From the NCBI RefSeq assembly GCF_000179555.1, contig NZ_AECZ01000006.1, forward strand, positions 124,001 through 188,000: a stretch of 64,000 bases of DNA, in the 5' to 3' direction. Position 1 is the first letter of the stretch. Each line of letters opens with the position of its first letter. The notes below the pieces were generated by a model that did not search any database, was not told the DNA's origin, and was given only the letters and a program-made list of their open reading frames with translations. The DNA is from Solidesulfovibrio fructosivorans JJ] (lineage in GTDB: Bacteria > Desulfobacterota > Desulfovibrionia > Desulfovibrionales > Desulfovibrionaceae). The translations under genes and the position numbers were made by a program. Positions 1-7,607 of this stretch are shown in pieces.

Positions 1-49
1 GCTCTGATCCGCTCCATTCCCGGACATTTCCTTTTTTCAGGCCAAGGCG

Positions 50-77
50 TTGCAATCCATCGCGCCTGTGGCATACT
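50..77 (+). promoter_or_regulatory. Candidate sigma-70 promoter for the encapsulin operon
   Basis: A TTGCAA box at 50-55 and a CATACT box at 72-77 are separated by 16 nt, with a TG just upstream of the -10 box. Each hexamer matches consensus at four of six positions. Transcription would start near 84, about 45 nt before the ferritin start codon. This is read by eye from sequence only. Confidence 0.4.
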
Positions 78-129
78 GTTGACAATTACCACGTTCGACC
101 GTTTCGAACGGGTCATACGGAGGAAACAT

Positions 130-510
130 ATGGATCAGTATCACGAGCCCGTTGCCGAACTCTCGCCCCAGGACCGGGACTTCGTCCGGGCGCTCAACAG
201 CGTCAAGGAAGAGATCGAAGCCATCAACTGGTACCATCAGCGCGTGGTCGTCGCCACCGATCCCCAGATCAAGGCCATCATGGCCCATAATCGCGACGAG
301 GAGATCGAACACGCCGTCATGGGCCTGGAATGGCTGCGCCGCAACATGCCGGTCTGGGACGAGAACATGCGCACCTACTTCTTCACCACCGGCGACGTCA
401 CCGCCCTGGAAGACGCCGCCACCGGCGGCGAGGGCGGCGAAGGCGCGCCCGCCGGCAAGCCGGCCTCCGGCGGGTCCCTCGGCATCGGCAGCTTGAAAGG
501 AAACCGTTAA
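130..510 (+). CDS. Encapsulated ferritin-like protein (EncFtn)
   Basis: A 126-residue cargo protein of the EncFtn family. These proteins form ring-shaped decamers with Fe-binding ferroxidase sites at subunit interfaces and mineralise iron inside encapsulin shells. The helical core contains a Glu-x-x-Ala-x-x-x-Tyr-His segment (EEIEAINWYHQR) followed by EEIEHAV, matching the E...H metal ligands of the family. An Ala/Gly-rich flexible linker leads to the C-terminal tail GSLGIGSLKGNR, which resembles known encapsulin-targeting peptides. I chose the ATG at 130 because AGGAGG lies just upstream; the in-frame ATG at 79 would add 17 residues unlike the family. The encapsulin shell gene follows 21 nt later, so the two are almost certainly co-transcribed. 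Confidence 0.93.
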   Translation: MDQYHEPVAELSPQDRDFVRALNSVKEEIEAINWYHQRVVVATDPQIKAIMAHNRDEEIEHAVMGLEWLRRNMPVWDENMRTYFFTTGDVTALEDAATGGEGGEGAPAGKPASGGSLGIGSLKGNR

Positions 511-531
511 GCGCCATTACGGGAGTACGTC

Positions 532-1335
532 ATGGATATCTTGAAACGCGATCTCGCCCCCATCACAGCAGCCGCCTGGACCGCCGTGGACACCCGCGCC
601 CGCCAGACGCTGACCAGCATGCTTTCCGCCCGCCGGGTGGTGGACGTGGCCGGTCCGCTCGGCTGGGAATACGCCGCCGTGCCGCTCGGCCGCATCGACT
701 ACAGCCATCCGCAGTCCGTCTCCGGCATCACCTACGGCCTGCACCAGGTCAAACCGCTGGTGGAAGTCAAGGTGCCGTTTACCCTGGACATCGCCGAAAT
801 CGACAACGCGGCTCGGGGCGGCAAGGACATCGACCTGGCCGGCCTCGACGAGGCGGCGGAAAAACTGGCCCGGTTTGAGGAAGAAGCCCTCTACCACGGT
901 TTCGCCCCGGCCGGCATCAAGGGCCTGTCCGAAGTCTCCAGCCAGTCGCGCATGAGCGTGGGCGGCAATCCCGAGGACGTCGCCGAGGCCGTCTCCAAGG
1001 GGCTTACCGCCCTGCGCAAGACCTCGGTGGAAGGCCCCTACTCCCTGGTGGTCGGCCCCGAGGTGTGGGTGGCCCTGTCCGGCCACGTGCGCGGCTATCC
1101 GCTGTCCCAGTACCTCGAGACCATGCTCGGCGGCGAAGTCATCGTGAGCCCCTTCATCGAGGAAGCCTACCTGCTCTCGACCCGGGGCGGCGACCTGGAG
1201 ATGACCCTCGGCGGCGACATCGCCATCGGCTATTCGTCCCACGACACGGAAAAGGTTGCGCTCTTCTTCCTCGAATCCTTCACCTTCCAGGTGCTCGACC
1301 CGACCGTGGTGGTGCGGCTGGACTGGAATAAATAA
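532..1335 (+). CDS. Encapsulin nanocompartment shell protein (family 1)
   Basis: A 267-residue protein with the length and N-terminal pattern of family 1 encapsulins (linocin M18/CFP29 type): MDILKRDLAPITAAAW, then GPLGWEYAAVPLGR. These fold as HK97-like shells and enclose cargo whose C-terminal peptide binds the inner wall. The C-terminal region AIGYSSHDTEKVALFF is also typical. The gene lies 21 nt after the EncFtn gene, so the shell and its iron-storing cargo form a two-gene unit. The likely role is sequestering iron and limiting Fenton chemistry during oxygen exposure; that role is inferred from studied EncFtn/encapsulin pairs. Confidence 0.95.
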   Translation: MDILKRDLAPITAAAWTAVDTRARQTLTSMLSARRVVDVAGPLGWEYAAVPLGRIDYSHPQSVSGITYGLHQVKPLVEVKVPFTLDIAEIDNAARGGKDIDLAGLDEAAEKLARFEEEALYHGFAPAGIKGLSEVSSQSRMSVGGNPEDVAEAVSKGLTALRKTSVEGPYSLVVGPEVWVALSGHVRGYPLSQYLETMLGGEVIVSPFIEEAYLLSTRGGDLEMTLGGDIAIGYSSHDTEKVALFFLESFTFQVLDPTVVVRLDWNK

Positions 1336-1796
1336 CACGCCCGCTTTTGCCTGACGGCAAGAAGCCCACTCCCGTTTCCGGCCGCATCTTCACGGATGCG
1401 GCCGGAAACGGTCGCCACCCTTCCCCGTTCGCCCTCTCCGCACCGTCGCCGCCAAGCCCGTCCGGGCCATAGCGCAGGCTTTAGTGATACTTTCTCGTAA
1501 CAATCCGCCATGATGGCTATCCCCAAAAGATCTTGCCAACAACCTGAGATTTCGCCATAAAATCGGCAAGTGTCTTTTTTCTCCACACTGTCACGCTTTT
1601 ATTGTTTTCGTGTTTCAATAAGTTTAACTTATCGATTTATTTAGTGTTAAAAATAACAGTACTTACACGAAAAAAATAATTTGCGTGTGAGTTAAAAATG
1701 CCTTATCTCTTTTCCCACGAGGACACGGTTTTTCGGCAGGAAGGCGTACGGCATCCTCCCCTCCCCGCAACACCATAAACCGCAAGGAGAGCACCC
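1336..1796. other. 461-nt intergenic region with a perfect hairpin and an AT-rich palindromic stretch
   Basis: No credible gene. It opens with a perfect 17-bp stem at 1372-1411 (loop TTCACG) just after the encapsulin stop, without a following T-run. From about 1570 to 1720 the sequence becomes strongly AT-rich compared with its surroundings. It carries the 15-nt palindrome ATAAGTTTAACTTAT (1618-1632) and a GTTAAAAATAAC palindrome shortly after. This AT-rich block probably holds the promoter and operator of the downstream molbindin pair; a molybdate/tungstate regulator would fit but is inference. Confidence 0.5.
1372..1411 (+). terminator. Strong hairpin after the encapsulin gene
   Basis: Two perfectly complementary 17-nt arms (1372-1388 and 1395-1411) enclose the loop TTCACG, 36 nt after the encapsulin stop. 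No poly-T follows, so it may protect the mRNA 3' end or act with Rho rather than as a simple intrinsic terminator. Confidence 0.5.
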
Positions 1797-2006
1797 ATGA
1801 AAGTCAGCGCCCGCAATCTGATCCCCGGCACCGTCAAGAGCGTTTCCATCGGCAAGGTCGCCGCCGAGGTCGTCATCGAAGCCGCTCCCGGCGTCGAGAT
1901 CGTCTCCGTGATCACCAAGGAGTCCGCCGAAGCCATGGGCCTCAAGGCCGGTTCCAAGGTCAGCGCCATGGTCAAGGCCACCAGCGTCATGATCGTGACC
2001 GACTAA
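1797..2006 (+). CDS. Molbindin (Mop/TOBE-domain protein), copy 1
   Basis: A 69-residue single TOBE (Mop) domain. Such molbindins assemble into hexamers that bind molybdate or tungstate oxyanions in the cytoplasm and buffer the supply for cofactor synthesis. Typical family signatures are SARNLIPGTVKSV at residues 3-15, VSVITKESAEAMGLKAG and a C-terminal KATSVMI. GGAGA lies a few nt upstream of the ATG. A near-identical second gene follows after 42 nt. High Mo/W demand fits a sulfate reducer rich in formate dehydrogenases and aldehyde oxidoreductases. Confidence 0.92.
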   Translation: MKVSARNLIPGTVKSVSIGKVAAEVVIEAAPGVEIVSVITKESAEAMGLKAGSKVSAMVKATSVMIVTD

Positions 2007-2048
2007 TTTCGCCATTCACAACCACCATATAATTCAAGGAGCAATACC

Positions 2049-2258
2049 ATGAAGGTTAGCGCCCGCAATCTGATCCCCGGCACCGTCAAAAGCGTTTCCA
2101 TCGGCATGGTCGCCGCCGAAGTCGTCATCGAAGCCGCCCCCGGCGTCGAAATCGTCTCCGTGATCACCAAGGAATCCGCCGAGGCCATGGGCCTCAAGGC
2201 CGGCGCCAAGGTCAACGCCATGGTCAAGGCCACCAGCGTCATGATCGTGACCGACTAG
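2049..2258 (+). CDS. Molbindin (Mop/TOBE-domain protein), copy 2
   Basis: A second 69-residue TOBE/Mop domain. It differs from the upstream copy at only three residues (Lys20 to Met, Ser53 to Ala and Ser56 to Asn), so this is a recent tandem duplication or is kept alike by gene conversion. It has its own ribosome binding site (AAGGAG). The strong terminator at 2283-2318 closes the unit. The two subunits could co-assemble into mixed hexamers; that is inference. Confidence 0.92.
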   Translation: MKVSARNLIPGTVKSVSIGMVAAEVVIEAAPGVEIVSVITKESAEAMGLKAGAKVNAMVKATSVMIVTD

Positions 2259-2282
2259 CAGCGTTATCGCGCCAGCCAAAAG

Positions 2283-2318
2283 CCCGGCCGCCTCTCACGA
2301 GGCGACCGGGTTTTTTTT
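2283..2318 (+). terminator. Rho-independent terminator of the molbindin pair
   Basis: A GC-rich stem at 2283-2310 (arms CCCGGCCGCCTC and GAGGCGACCGGG, one mismatch, loop TCAC) is followed directly by eight T residues. It lies 24 nt after the second mop stop codon. Confidence 0.92.
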
Positions 2319-2340
2319 ATGGGGAGAGGAGGAGAAGGAA

Positions 2341-2419
2341 CCGGGGGAGGGAACCCTTTTTTGCAAAAAAGGGTTCCCTCCCCCGGACCCCCACCCTCCC
2401 CAAAAACTTTCAAAGGGGG
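2341..2419 (+). repeat. Short palindromic repeat R1-a
   Basis: A perfect 22-bp inverted repeat (2341-2362 and 2365-2386, loop GC) whose stem runs from a G-rich base to an A/T-rich tip. It is followed by a GGACCCCC tract and the tail AAAAACTTTCAAAGGGG. The same plan recurs at 20925, 25977, 26080, 37292, 37600, 42490, 57770 and 60165. This copy lies in the sense orientation after the molbindin genes and faces the composite element at 2475-2685. Confidence 0.85.
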
Positions 2420-2474
2420 CGAAAACGAAAAATTGCCTCTTGCAAGGCTTCCGAGAGTCTTCTTCCTTATCCAT

Positions 2475-2685
2475 TCGCCCCGCAGGGGCGACGGCGTGGT
2501 GGCGGCGGAATTTGCCTGGGACGAGCTTGTCGCGAAGCGACATGCACCGTCCCGACAAATTCCGCCGCCATCTTCACCCAACCGCCTTTCCGGCAACCGG
2601 CCCCGCCTCCACCCGACCGACGCACACCGGACGGGGGGTCCGGGGGGCCCATGGCCTCCCGGCGGGGTCTGGGGCAGAGCCCCAG
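2475..2685 (-). repeat. Composite palindromic 3' element, subfamily R2, copy A
   Basis: A 211-bp modular element read on the minus strand, starting 25 nt after the stop of the Tim44-like gene. Order: hairpin CTGGGGC-aga-GCCCCAG (2669-2685); a C/G-rich block; a variable spacer; a long palindrome at 2501-2569 (outer arms GGCGGCGGAATTTG and CAAATTCCGCCGCC); and a closing hairpin at 2475-2491. Copies B (14695-14905) and C (20616-20824) have the same order and nearly the same length. Confidence 0.85.
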
Positions 2686-2709
2686 CGGCGCAACGGCGTA
2701 AGCGCCTCG

Positions 2710-3513
2710 CTAGCGTTGCTCCATGGCGTCGAGCAGCCAGTTGGCGCCCGGGGTGGCGTTGTCGCGGACGAAACGCCAGCGGTCGAAGCGGTCGGTGTTG
2801 TGGGGCGCGTCTTTTTCGTGGATGAGCACCTTGTAGTCCACGACCATGACGGTTTGGGAACCCTGTTCGCGGTGCTCGGCCAGGGTCGCCTCGACGAGCA
2901 GGACATCCGGCGCGGGCGGCGGCGAGAGGGGCAGGCTGTTTTTGAGATTGGCCAAAAAGTCGGGCGTGGTGAAGCCGGCCAGATCGTCGAAATCGCGCTT
3001 GGCGATATCGGCGAGGATGCGTCCGTAGGCCATTTTGGCCCCGGCCAGGAATTCCTCGTCCGGCGTCGCGCCGGCCGACGGCTGCCCGGCGGACTGCGAG
3101 GCTGTTTTCGAGGACGGCGTCGAGCGCAGGGCATCCCAGGTGGCCTGGGCATTGGTGTACATGTCGCGTTTGGGGCGCGGCGGGGCCGGGGGCGGCGTGC
3201 CGTCGTAGGGTTCGGTGGGGCCGGACCGGTCGTAGGGGCGCGATTGATCCTGGCCGGAACGTCGCGAGCGCCCGAGCAACAGGCGCAAGACCAGAAAGAT
3301 GACCAAACCGACCACGACCAGGTCGAGGACGCGAGGCCCGGTGAACTCGTCGCCGCGCAGGACGCTGCCAAGCACGCCTCCGGTCAACGGATCGGCCAGG
3401 GCCGCGCCGGGGGCGGCGACGACGCCGAGGCAAGCGGCCCCGGCCAGGGCGGCATGGCGGCACAAACGCCGCAAACTTCGGACGGGTAATAAAAGAGGGG
3501 AATGCTTCTCCAT
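2710..3513 (-). CDS. Tim44-like domain membrane protein
   Basis: A 267-residue protein. An N-terminal signal-like segment (Leu/Ala-rich, to about residue 42) is followed by a transmembrane helix (LDLVVVGLVIFLVLRLLLG). Next comes a Pro-rich linker (PPPAPPRPK) and a C-terminal Tim44-like domain from about residue 150 to the end. The Tim44 fold is similar to the mitochondrial import motor subunit. In bacteria this family is membrane-anchored and of unsettled function, possibly in transport or envelope homeostasis. It is monocistronic and followed directly by composite repeat A. Confidence 0.8.
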   Translation of the reverse strand: MEKHSPLLLPVRSLRRLCRHAALAGAACLGVVAAPGAALADPLTGGVLGSVLRGDEFTGPRVLDLVVVGLVIFLVLRLLLGRSRRSGQDQSRPYDRSGPTEPYDGTPPPAPPRPKRDMYTNAQATWDALRSTPSSKTASQSAGQPSAGATPDEEFLAGAKMAYGRILADIAKRDFDDLAGFTTPDFLANLKNSLPLSPPPAPDVLLVEATLAEHREQGSQTVMVVDYKVLIHEKDAPHNTDRFDRWRFVRDNATPGANWLLDAMEQR

Positions 3514-3655
3514 ACTGTTTTTTTGTCAAAGCCCCCCGGGCAAGTCAATGCGCAAGACTTGACGTTCCGTAAAAAAACCTGACAGCCCCCCCCTTCCGGT
3601 CCCGACGGGACAAAATGGGACGATATGAAATGCATGACCATTCAGGCCGTGTGGA

Positions 3656-3672
3656 TTGGCATGTCCTTTGCG
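3656..3672 (+). promoter_or_regulatory. Candidate sigma-54 promoter of the chemoreceptor gene
   Basis: TTGGCATGTCCTTTGCG carries the invariant GG (3658-3659) and GC (3670-3671) separated by exactly 10 nt, with TTGGCA and TTGC elements matching the -24/-12 consensus. The predicted start is near 3683, about 118 nt before the MCP start codon. Confidence 0.7.
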
Positions 3673-3686
3673 TGATAGAAATCACG
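3671..3686. promoter_or_regulatory. CRP/FNR-type palindrome overlapping the sigma-54 promoter
   Basis: CGTGATAGAAATCACG is a perfect GTGA-N6-TCAC palindrome, the core recognised by CRP/FNR-family regulators. It begins within the -12 GC element and extends to about +1, so a bound protein would block sigma-54 polymerase. Which regulator binds is unknown. Confidence 0.45.
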
Positions 3687-3800
3687 AGCTCATGGCGTCA
3701 CAGGGGCTTTCATGACTTTTGCAACAATATGGCATAATGCGTATGTGTAAAAGGATGTGCGCTACGGCCCCGGAAAGAGTGGGGGCTGGAGGGGGGAACT

Positions 3801-5804
3801 ATGGGTATCCGGCGGAAGCTGTACCTGTTGATCGGCGTGTGCGCGCTGGGTTTTATCTGCTCGGTCGCCGCGGATCGGATTGGCAAGCATTACACGGCCA
3901 AATACCGCCATCTCATGGGACTGGCGGCGAATGCCTATACCGAACTGCTGCAGGCCCGGCGGGAAGAAAAAAACTTCCTGCTGCACCTGGACCCGCAGCG
4001 CGTCGCGCCGGCCCTGGCCCATGCCGACAAGGTCAAGGAGGACATCACGCTCCTTTCCGGCCAGGACGCGGCCCTGGCGCAGGAGGTCCGGGGAGCGTTG
4101 ACGGAACTGGCCGCTTACCGCAAGGGCTTTGAGGACCTCGTCGCCATCGAGCGCGTCAAGGGCTTTAACGAACACCAGGGTTTGATGCGCAATTTCGTCT
4201 ACGCCGCCAGGGACCTGGACACGAAGTTCAAGCCGGTGACGGACAAGGATTTCCAGATCGTGCTGCTCACCATCCGCCGCCATGAAAAGAACTGGCAGCT
4301 GCGCGACGAGGAAACCTATGTGGACAAGGTGGACGCTTCGGTCAAGGAGCTCGGGGGCCTGGTCGCCGCCAACCCGGACCTGACCCCGGAGCAGAAAAAG
4401 AACTTCGCCACCGTCATCGACACCTACCAGCGCAGTTTCAAGGAATATGTCGCGGCCAGCGCCAAGGCCAAGAAGATCGCCGCCGCCATGGTGCAAAACG
4501 GCCGGGACCTCATGCCCCATTTCGAAAAGATCGAGCACTTCTACGCCACGCGCAGAAGCGAAGTCCAGACCACCGTGGATTGGGCCATGCTGGCCGTCCA
4601 GAGCATGCTCGGGGTTGTCGTCCTGTTCGTGATCCTGTGGATCATCCGGGGCATCACCGGTTCGCTTTCGTCGCTCGGGGCCTATTCCAGGCAGGTGGCA
4701 TCCGGCGATCTGGAGGCCCGGCCCAGGGGCCGCTTCGAGCGGGAATGCGCGGCGCTACGCGACGACATCACCGCCATGGTGGCCAACCTCAAGGAGAAGA
4801 TGCGCCAGGTGGCCGAAGAGCAGGCCGAAGCCAGCCGGCAGGCCCGGGCCGCCGAGGAGGCCATGCTCGAAACCAAGCGCAAGGAAGAGGAGCTGGCGTC
4901 AACGCTCGACCGGATGCAGGGCGTGGCCGACGAAGCGGCCAACATCTCGCGCCGCCTCTCGAATGCCGCCCAGGACCTCTCGGCCCAGACCGAGCAGTCC
5001 GCTTCCGGCGTGGAATTGCAACGTCGCCGCGTGGACGAGACCGCCACGGCCATCGCCCAGATGAACGCCACCATCCTGGAAATCGCCGGAAACGCCGGTT
5101 CGGCCGCCCAGACCGCCGAGCAGGCCCGCGACAACGCCACCACGGGCGCGGACGTGGTCAAGCAGGCCGGGAAATCCATGGCCACGGTCAACGACATCGC
5201 CATTGAACTGAAGGCCGACATGGGGAGCCTCGGCCAGGAAGCCCAGTCCATCGGCGAGGTCGTCGGCGTGATCAACGACATCGCCGACCAGACCAACCTG
5301 CTGGCCTTAAACGCCGCCATCGAAGCGGCAAGGGCCGGCGAAGCCGGTCGCGGCTTCGCGGTCGTGGCCGACGAGGTCCGCAAGCTCGCCGAGAAGACCA
5401 TGGTGGCGACCAAGGAAGTCGAATCGCGCATCCGGGCCATCCAGGACGCCGCCGGGCGCAACATCAAAAGCATGGACCAGGCCGTTTCCGCCGTGGCCGA
5501 CGCCAATGCCCTGGCCGGGCGCTCGGGCGAGGCCATCCTCGCCATCGTGGGTCATGCCGACGCCACCAGCGGCCAGGTCCAGGCCATCGCCACCGCGGCC
5601 GAGGAGCAGTCCGCAGCCTCGGAGCAGATCAGCCGGGCCATCACCGAGATCAACCAGGTGGCCGACGACAACGTGGCCGGCGTCGAGGCCACGGCCAAAG
5701 CCGCCCGTTCCCTGGCCGCCATGGCCGACGAGCTCAAGGGGCTCATCACCAGGCTGCGCGGCGACCGGGCCGAAACGACCGGTCCACGCGCCCTGGCCGC
5801 GTAA
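3801..5804 (+). CDS. Methyl-accepting chemotaxis protein
   Basis: A 667-residue chemoreceptor. Domains in order: TM1 (about 7-27); a long helical periplasmic sensor region (about 30-255) rich in charged helices, resembling the four-helix or bimodular (HBM) type; TM2 ([19 protein letters not shown]); HAMP; and the cytoplasmic signalling coiled coil with the conserved hairpin tip ([19 protein letters not shown]) that contacts CheA/CheW. The start at 3801 has GGAGGGGG upstream. The ligand cannot be told from sequence. A sigma-54 promoter and a CRP/FNR-like site lie upstream, which is unusual control for an MCP. Confidence 0.95.
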   Translation: MGIRRKLYLLIGVCALGFICSVAADRIGKHYTAKYRHLMGLAANAYTELLQARREEKNFLLHLDPQRVAPALAHADKVKEDITLLSGQDAALAQEVRGALTELAAYRKGFEDLVAIERVKGFNEHQGLMRNFVYAARDLDTKFKPVTDKDFQIVLLTIRRHEKNWQLRDEETYVDKVDASVKELGGLVAANPDLTPEQKKNFATVIDTYQRSFKEYVAASAKAKKIAAAMVQNGRDLMPHFEKIEHFYATRRSEVQTTVDWAMLAVQSMLGVVVLFVILWIIRGITGSLSSLGAYSRQVASGDLEARPRGRFERECAALRDDITAMVANLKEKMRQVAEEQAEASRQARAAEEAMLETKRKEEELASTLDRMQGVADEAANISRRLSNAAQDLSAQTEQSASGVELQRRRVDETATAIAQMNATILEIAGNAGSAAQTAEQARDNATTGADVVKQAGKSMATVNDIAIELKADMGSLGQEAQSIGEVVGVINDIADQTNLLALNAAIEAARAGEAGRGFAVVADEVRKLAEKTMVATKEVESRIRAIQDAAGRNIKSMDQAVSAVADANALAGRSGEAILAIVGHADATSGQVQAIATAAEEQSAASEQISRAITEINQVADDNVAGVEATAKAARSLAAMADELKGLITRLRGDRAETTGPRALAA

Positions 5805-6015
5805 AACATCGCCGTTGCGGCGGGCATAGGGCGCATGCACGCTTTCCCGCGTGCGGCCGTATGCCCGCCCCTGGCGCGCCCGGGGCGGGAAACCTCGCGG
5901 CATCCCCCGGCCGTTATTGTCCTTTGCCGCCGCCCCCCCGGCGGAAAGCGTTGCCCCCCCGCCCCGCCCCGGTTACAACCGAACCGTCGACGACGCGACG
6001 CGCACGGCGCGCCCC

Positions 6016-6042
6016 TGCGCCCCGGCATCCCGCCGGGGCGCA
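6016..6042. repeat. GC-rich hairpin upstream of the histidine kinase gene
   Basis: Perfect 11-bp arms (TGCGCCCCGGC and GCCGGGGCGCA) enclose ATCCC, about 48 nt before the kinase start. It could affect the mRNA leader or end transcription from the MCP; there is no T-run. Confidence 0.4.
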
Positions 6043-6089
6043 CGTTTCGCATCGGGCCAGGCCGCCCGCCGCAGGAGTGAAGGCTTGCC

Positions 6090-7607
6090 ATGACCGCCGC
6101 CAAAACCGCCTTCGGGCTCGCCGCGCTCGCCCGCCTGGGCCTGCGCGCCCGGGTCTATCTGCTGCTCGGCAGCCTGCTTGCGGTCAACATGACCGGCCCG
6201 GTCATCATGATCTGGTACGCGGCCATGGCCCGGGACCTCTACACGGCCACGGCCGACAAGGACCTCACCGCCCTGACCGCCGCCCACGAGCTGGAAAACG
6301 CCCTGCTCAACCAGAAGGGCTACGCCACCTATTATTATTTGAGCCACGACGCCTCCTGGCTCGGCAAGCTCGACGAGAGCCGGCGCACCTTCAGCCTGTG
6401 GCTCGAGCGCATCCGCCAGCAGGTGGACGCGCCCGAAGCGACGGAGCTCCTCGACGCCATCACGCGGGCCTACAAAAAATACACCGACGCCAAGGACAAC
6501 GTCATCGACCTCTATCAGCAAGGGCGCATCGAGGCGGCCAAGGACCAGCACTGGGAGGTGCGCGACGAGTTCGACGGCCTGCGCGACCTGTGCGACCGGT
6601 TCAAGGACTTTTTCCGCAACCGCATGCGCCGCACCGGCCGCCTCTACCTGGAGCGCACCGACATGGTCATGGGCGTGGCCGTCATCGGCGTGGTCATAAA
6701 CGTCGGCCTGGGCCTCTTCCTGGCCTACGTCCTGATCGGCCAGATCCTCGACCCCATCCGCCGGCTGGCCCGGGGCGAACGGGGCCAGGAAGCGACCGCC
6801 GGCCTGTCCGACGAGGTCAAGGCCATCGGCCAGAAATTCCGCGACATGGAAAGGGACGTGGACCAGGCCCACCTGGATTTGGAGCAAAGCCGGGGCCACC
6901 TCATGCAGTCCGAAAAGCTGGCCATGGCCGGACGCCTCGCCGCCGGCGTGGCCCACACCATCCGCAATCCGCTCACCTCGGTCAAAATGCGGCTTTTCTC
7001 CCTGGAGCGCGGCCTCAAGCTCGACCCGACCCAGAAGGAGGATTTCGAGGTCATCGCCGAGGAGATCGGGCATATCGACACCATCGTGCGCAATTTTCTG
7101 GAATTCGCCCGGCCGCCCAAGCTCACCGCCCAGCCCGTGAGCCTCTCCGACGTGGTCGATACGACGCTGACCCTGCTCAAGCACCGCCTGGAATCCTACA
7201 ACGTCACCGTCACCGTGGACCGGGTACGCCCCCTGCCCCCGATCAACGCCGATCCCGACCAGCTCAAGGAAGCCCTCGTCAACCTCGTGCTCAACGCCTG
7301 CGAGGCCATGATCGAGGGCGGCGAGATCCTCATCCGCGAGGAAGTGGGCGTGCTCGATCCCCACGGCCGCATCCTGGCCGTGCGCGTGTCGGACAGCGGG
7401 CCGGGCGTCCCGCAGGCGCTCGTCGAGAACATCTTCCAGCCGTTTTTCACCACCAAGGGCGAAGGGTCGGGACTGGGGCTGCCCATCGTCAAACGCATCG
7501 TCGAGGAACACGGCGGCTGGATCACGGTCCAGTCCCCGGAAGGAAAGGGAACGACCTTCACCATGGTTTTTCCGTACGAAGGGGAGCGCGAGTGGCACAG
7601 ATCCTGA
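6090..7607 (+). CDS. Sensor histidine kinase of an NtrC-type two-component system
   Basis: A 505-residue membrane kinase. TM1 (about 20-45) and TM2 (VAVIGVVINVGLGLFLAYVL, about 192-212) flank a periplasmic helical sensor. A linker leads to a HisKA domain with the phosphoacceptor His in GVAHTIRNPL, then an ATPase domain with the N box (LVNLVLNACEAM), G1 (DSGPGVP) and G2 (GEGSGLGLPIVKRI). The start follows a GCAGGAG site. The last 16 nt overlap the response regulator start, so translation is coupled. The signal is unknown; nearby sigma-54 promoters at 3656 and 9159 are plausible outputs of this system. Confidence 0.93.
   Translation: MTAAKTAFGLAALARLGLRARVYLLLGSLLAVNMTGPVIMIWYAAMARDLYTATADKDLTALTAAHELENALLNQKGYATYYYLSHDASWLGKLDESRRTFSLWLERIRQQVDAPEATELLDAITRAYKKYTDAKDNVIDLYQQGRIEAAKDQHWEVRDEFDGLRDLCDRFKDFFRNRMRRTGRLYLERTDMVMGVAVIGVVINVGLGLFLAYVLIGQILDPIRRLARGERGQEATAGLSDEVKAIGQKFRDMERDVDQAHLDLEQSRGHLMQSEKLAMAGRLAAGVAHTIRNPLTSVKMRLFSLERGLKLDPTQKEDFEVIAEEIGHIDTIVRNFLEFARPPKLTAQPVSLSDVVDTTLTLLKHRLESYNVTVTVDRVRPLPPINADPDQLKEALVNLVLNACEAMIEGGEILIREEVGVLDPHGRILAVRVSDSGPGVPQALVENIFQPFFTTKGEGSGLGLPIVKRIVEEHGGWITVQSPEGKGTTFTMVFPYEGEREWHRS

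Noticed and set aside
2341-2419. Calling the R1 hairpins ordinary Rho-independent terminators
   Set aside because: The stems are longer than needed, no T-run follows the stem, some copies are inverted relative to neighbouring genes, and copy 2341 sits behind a complete terminator.
2264-3529. 421-codon minus-strand frame over the repeats and the Tim44-like gene
   Set aside because: High-GC shadow rich in Arg and Pro; it runs through palindromic repeats and overlaps a recognisable gene.
5861-7591. Long open frame upstream of and in frame with the NtrC-type regulator, which would give a 1055-residue protein
   Set aside because: It overlaps the histidine kinase gene in another frame, is Pro/Arg-rich and has no domain; the receiver starts cleanly at the GTG at 7592.
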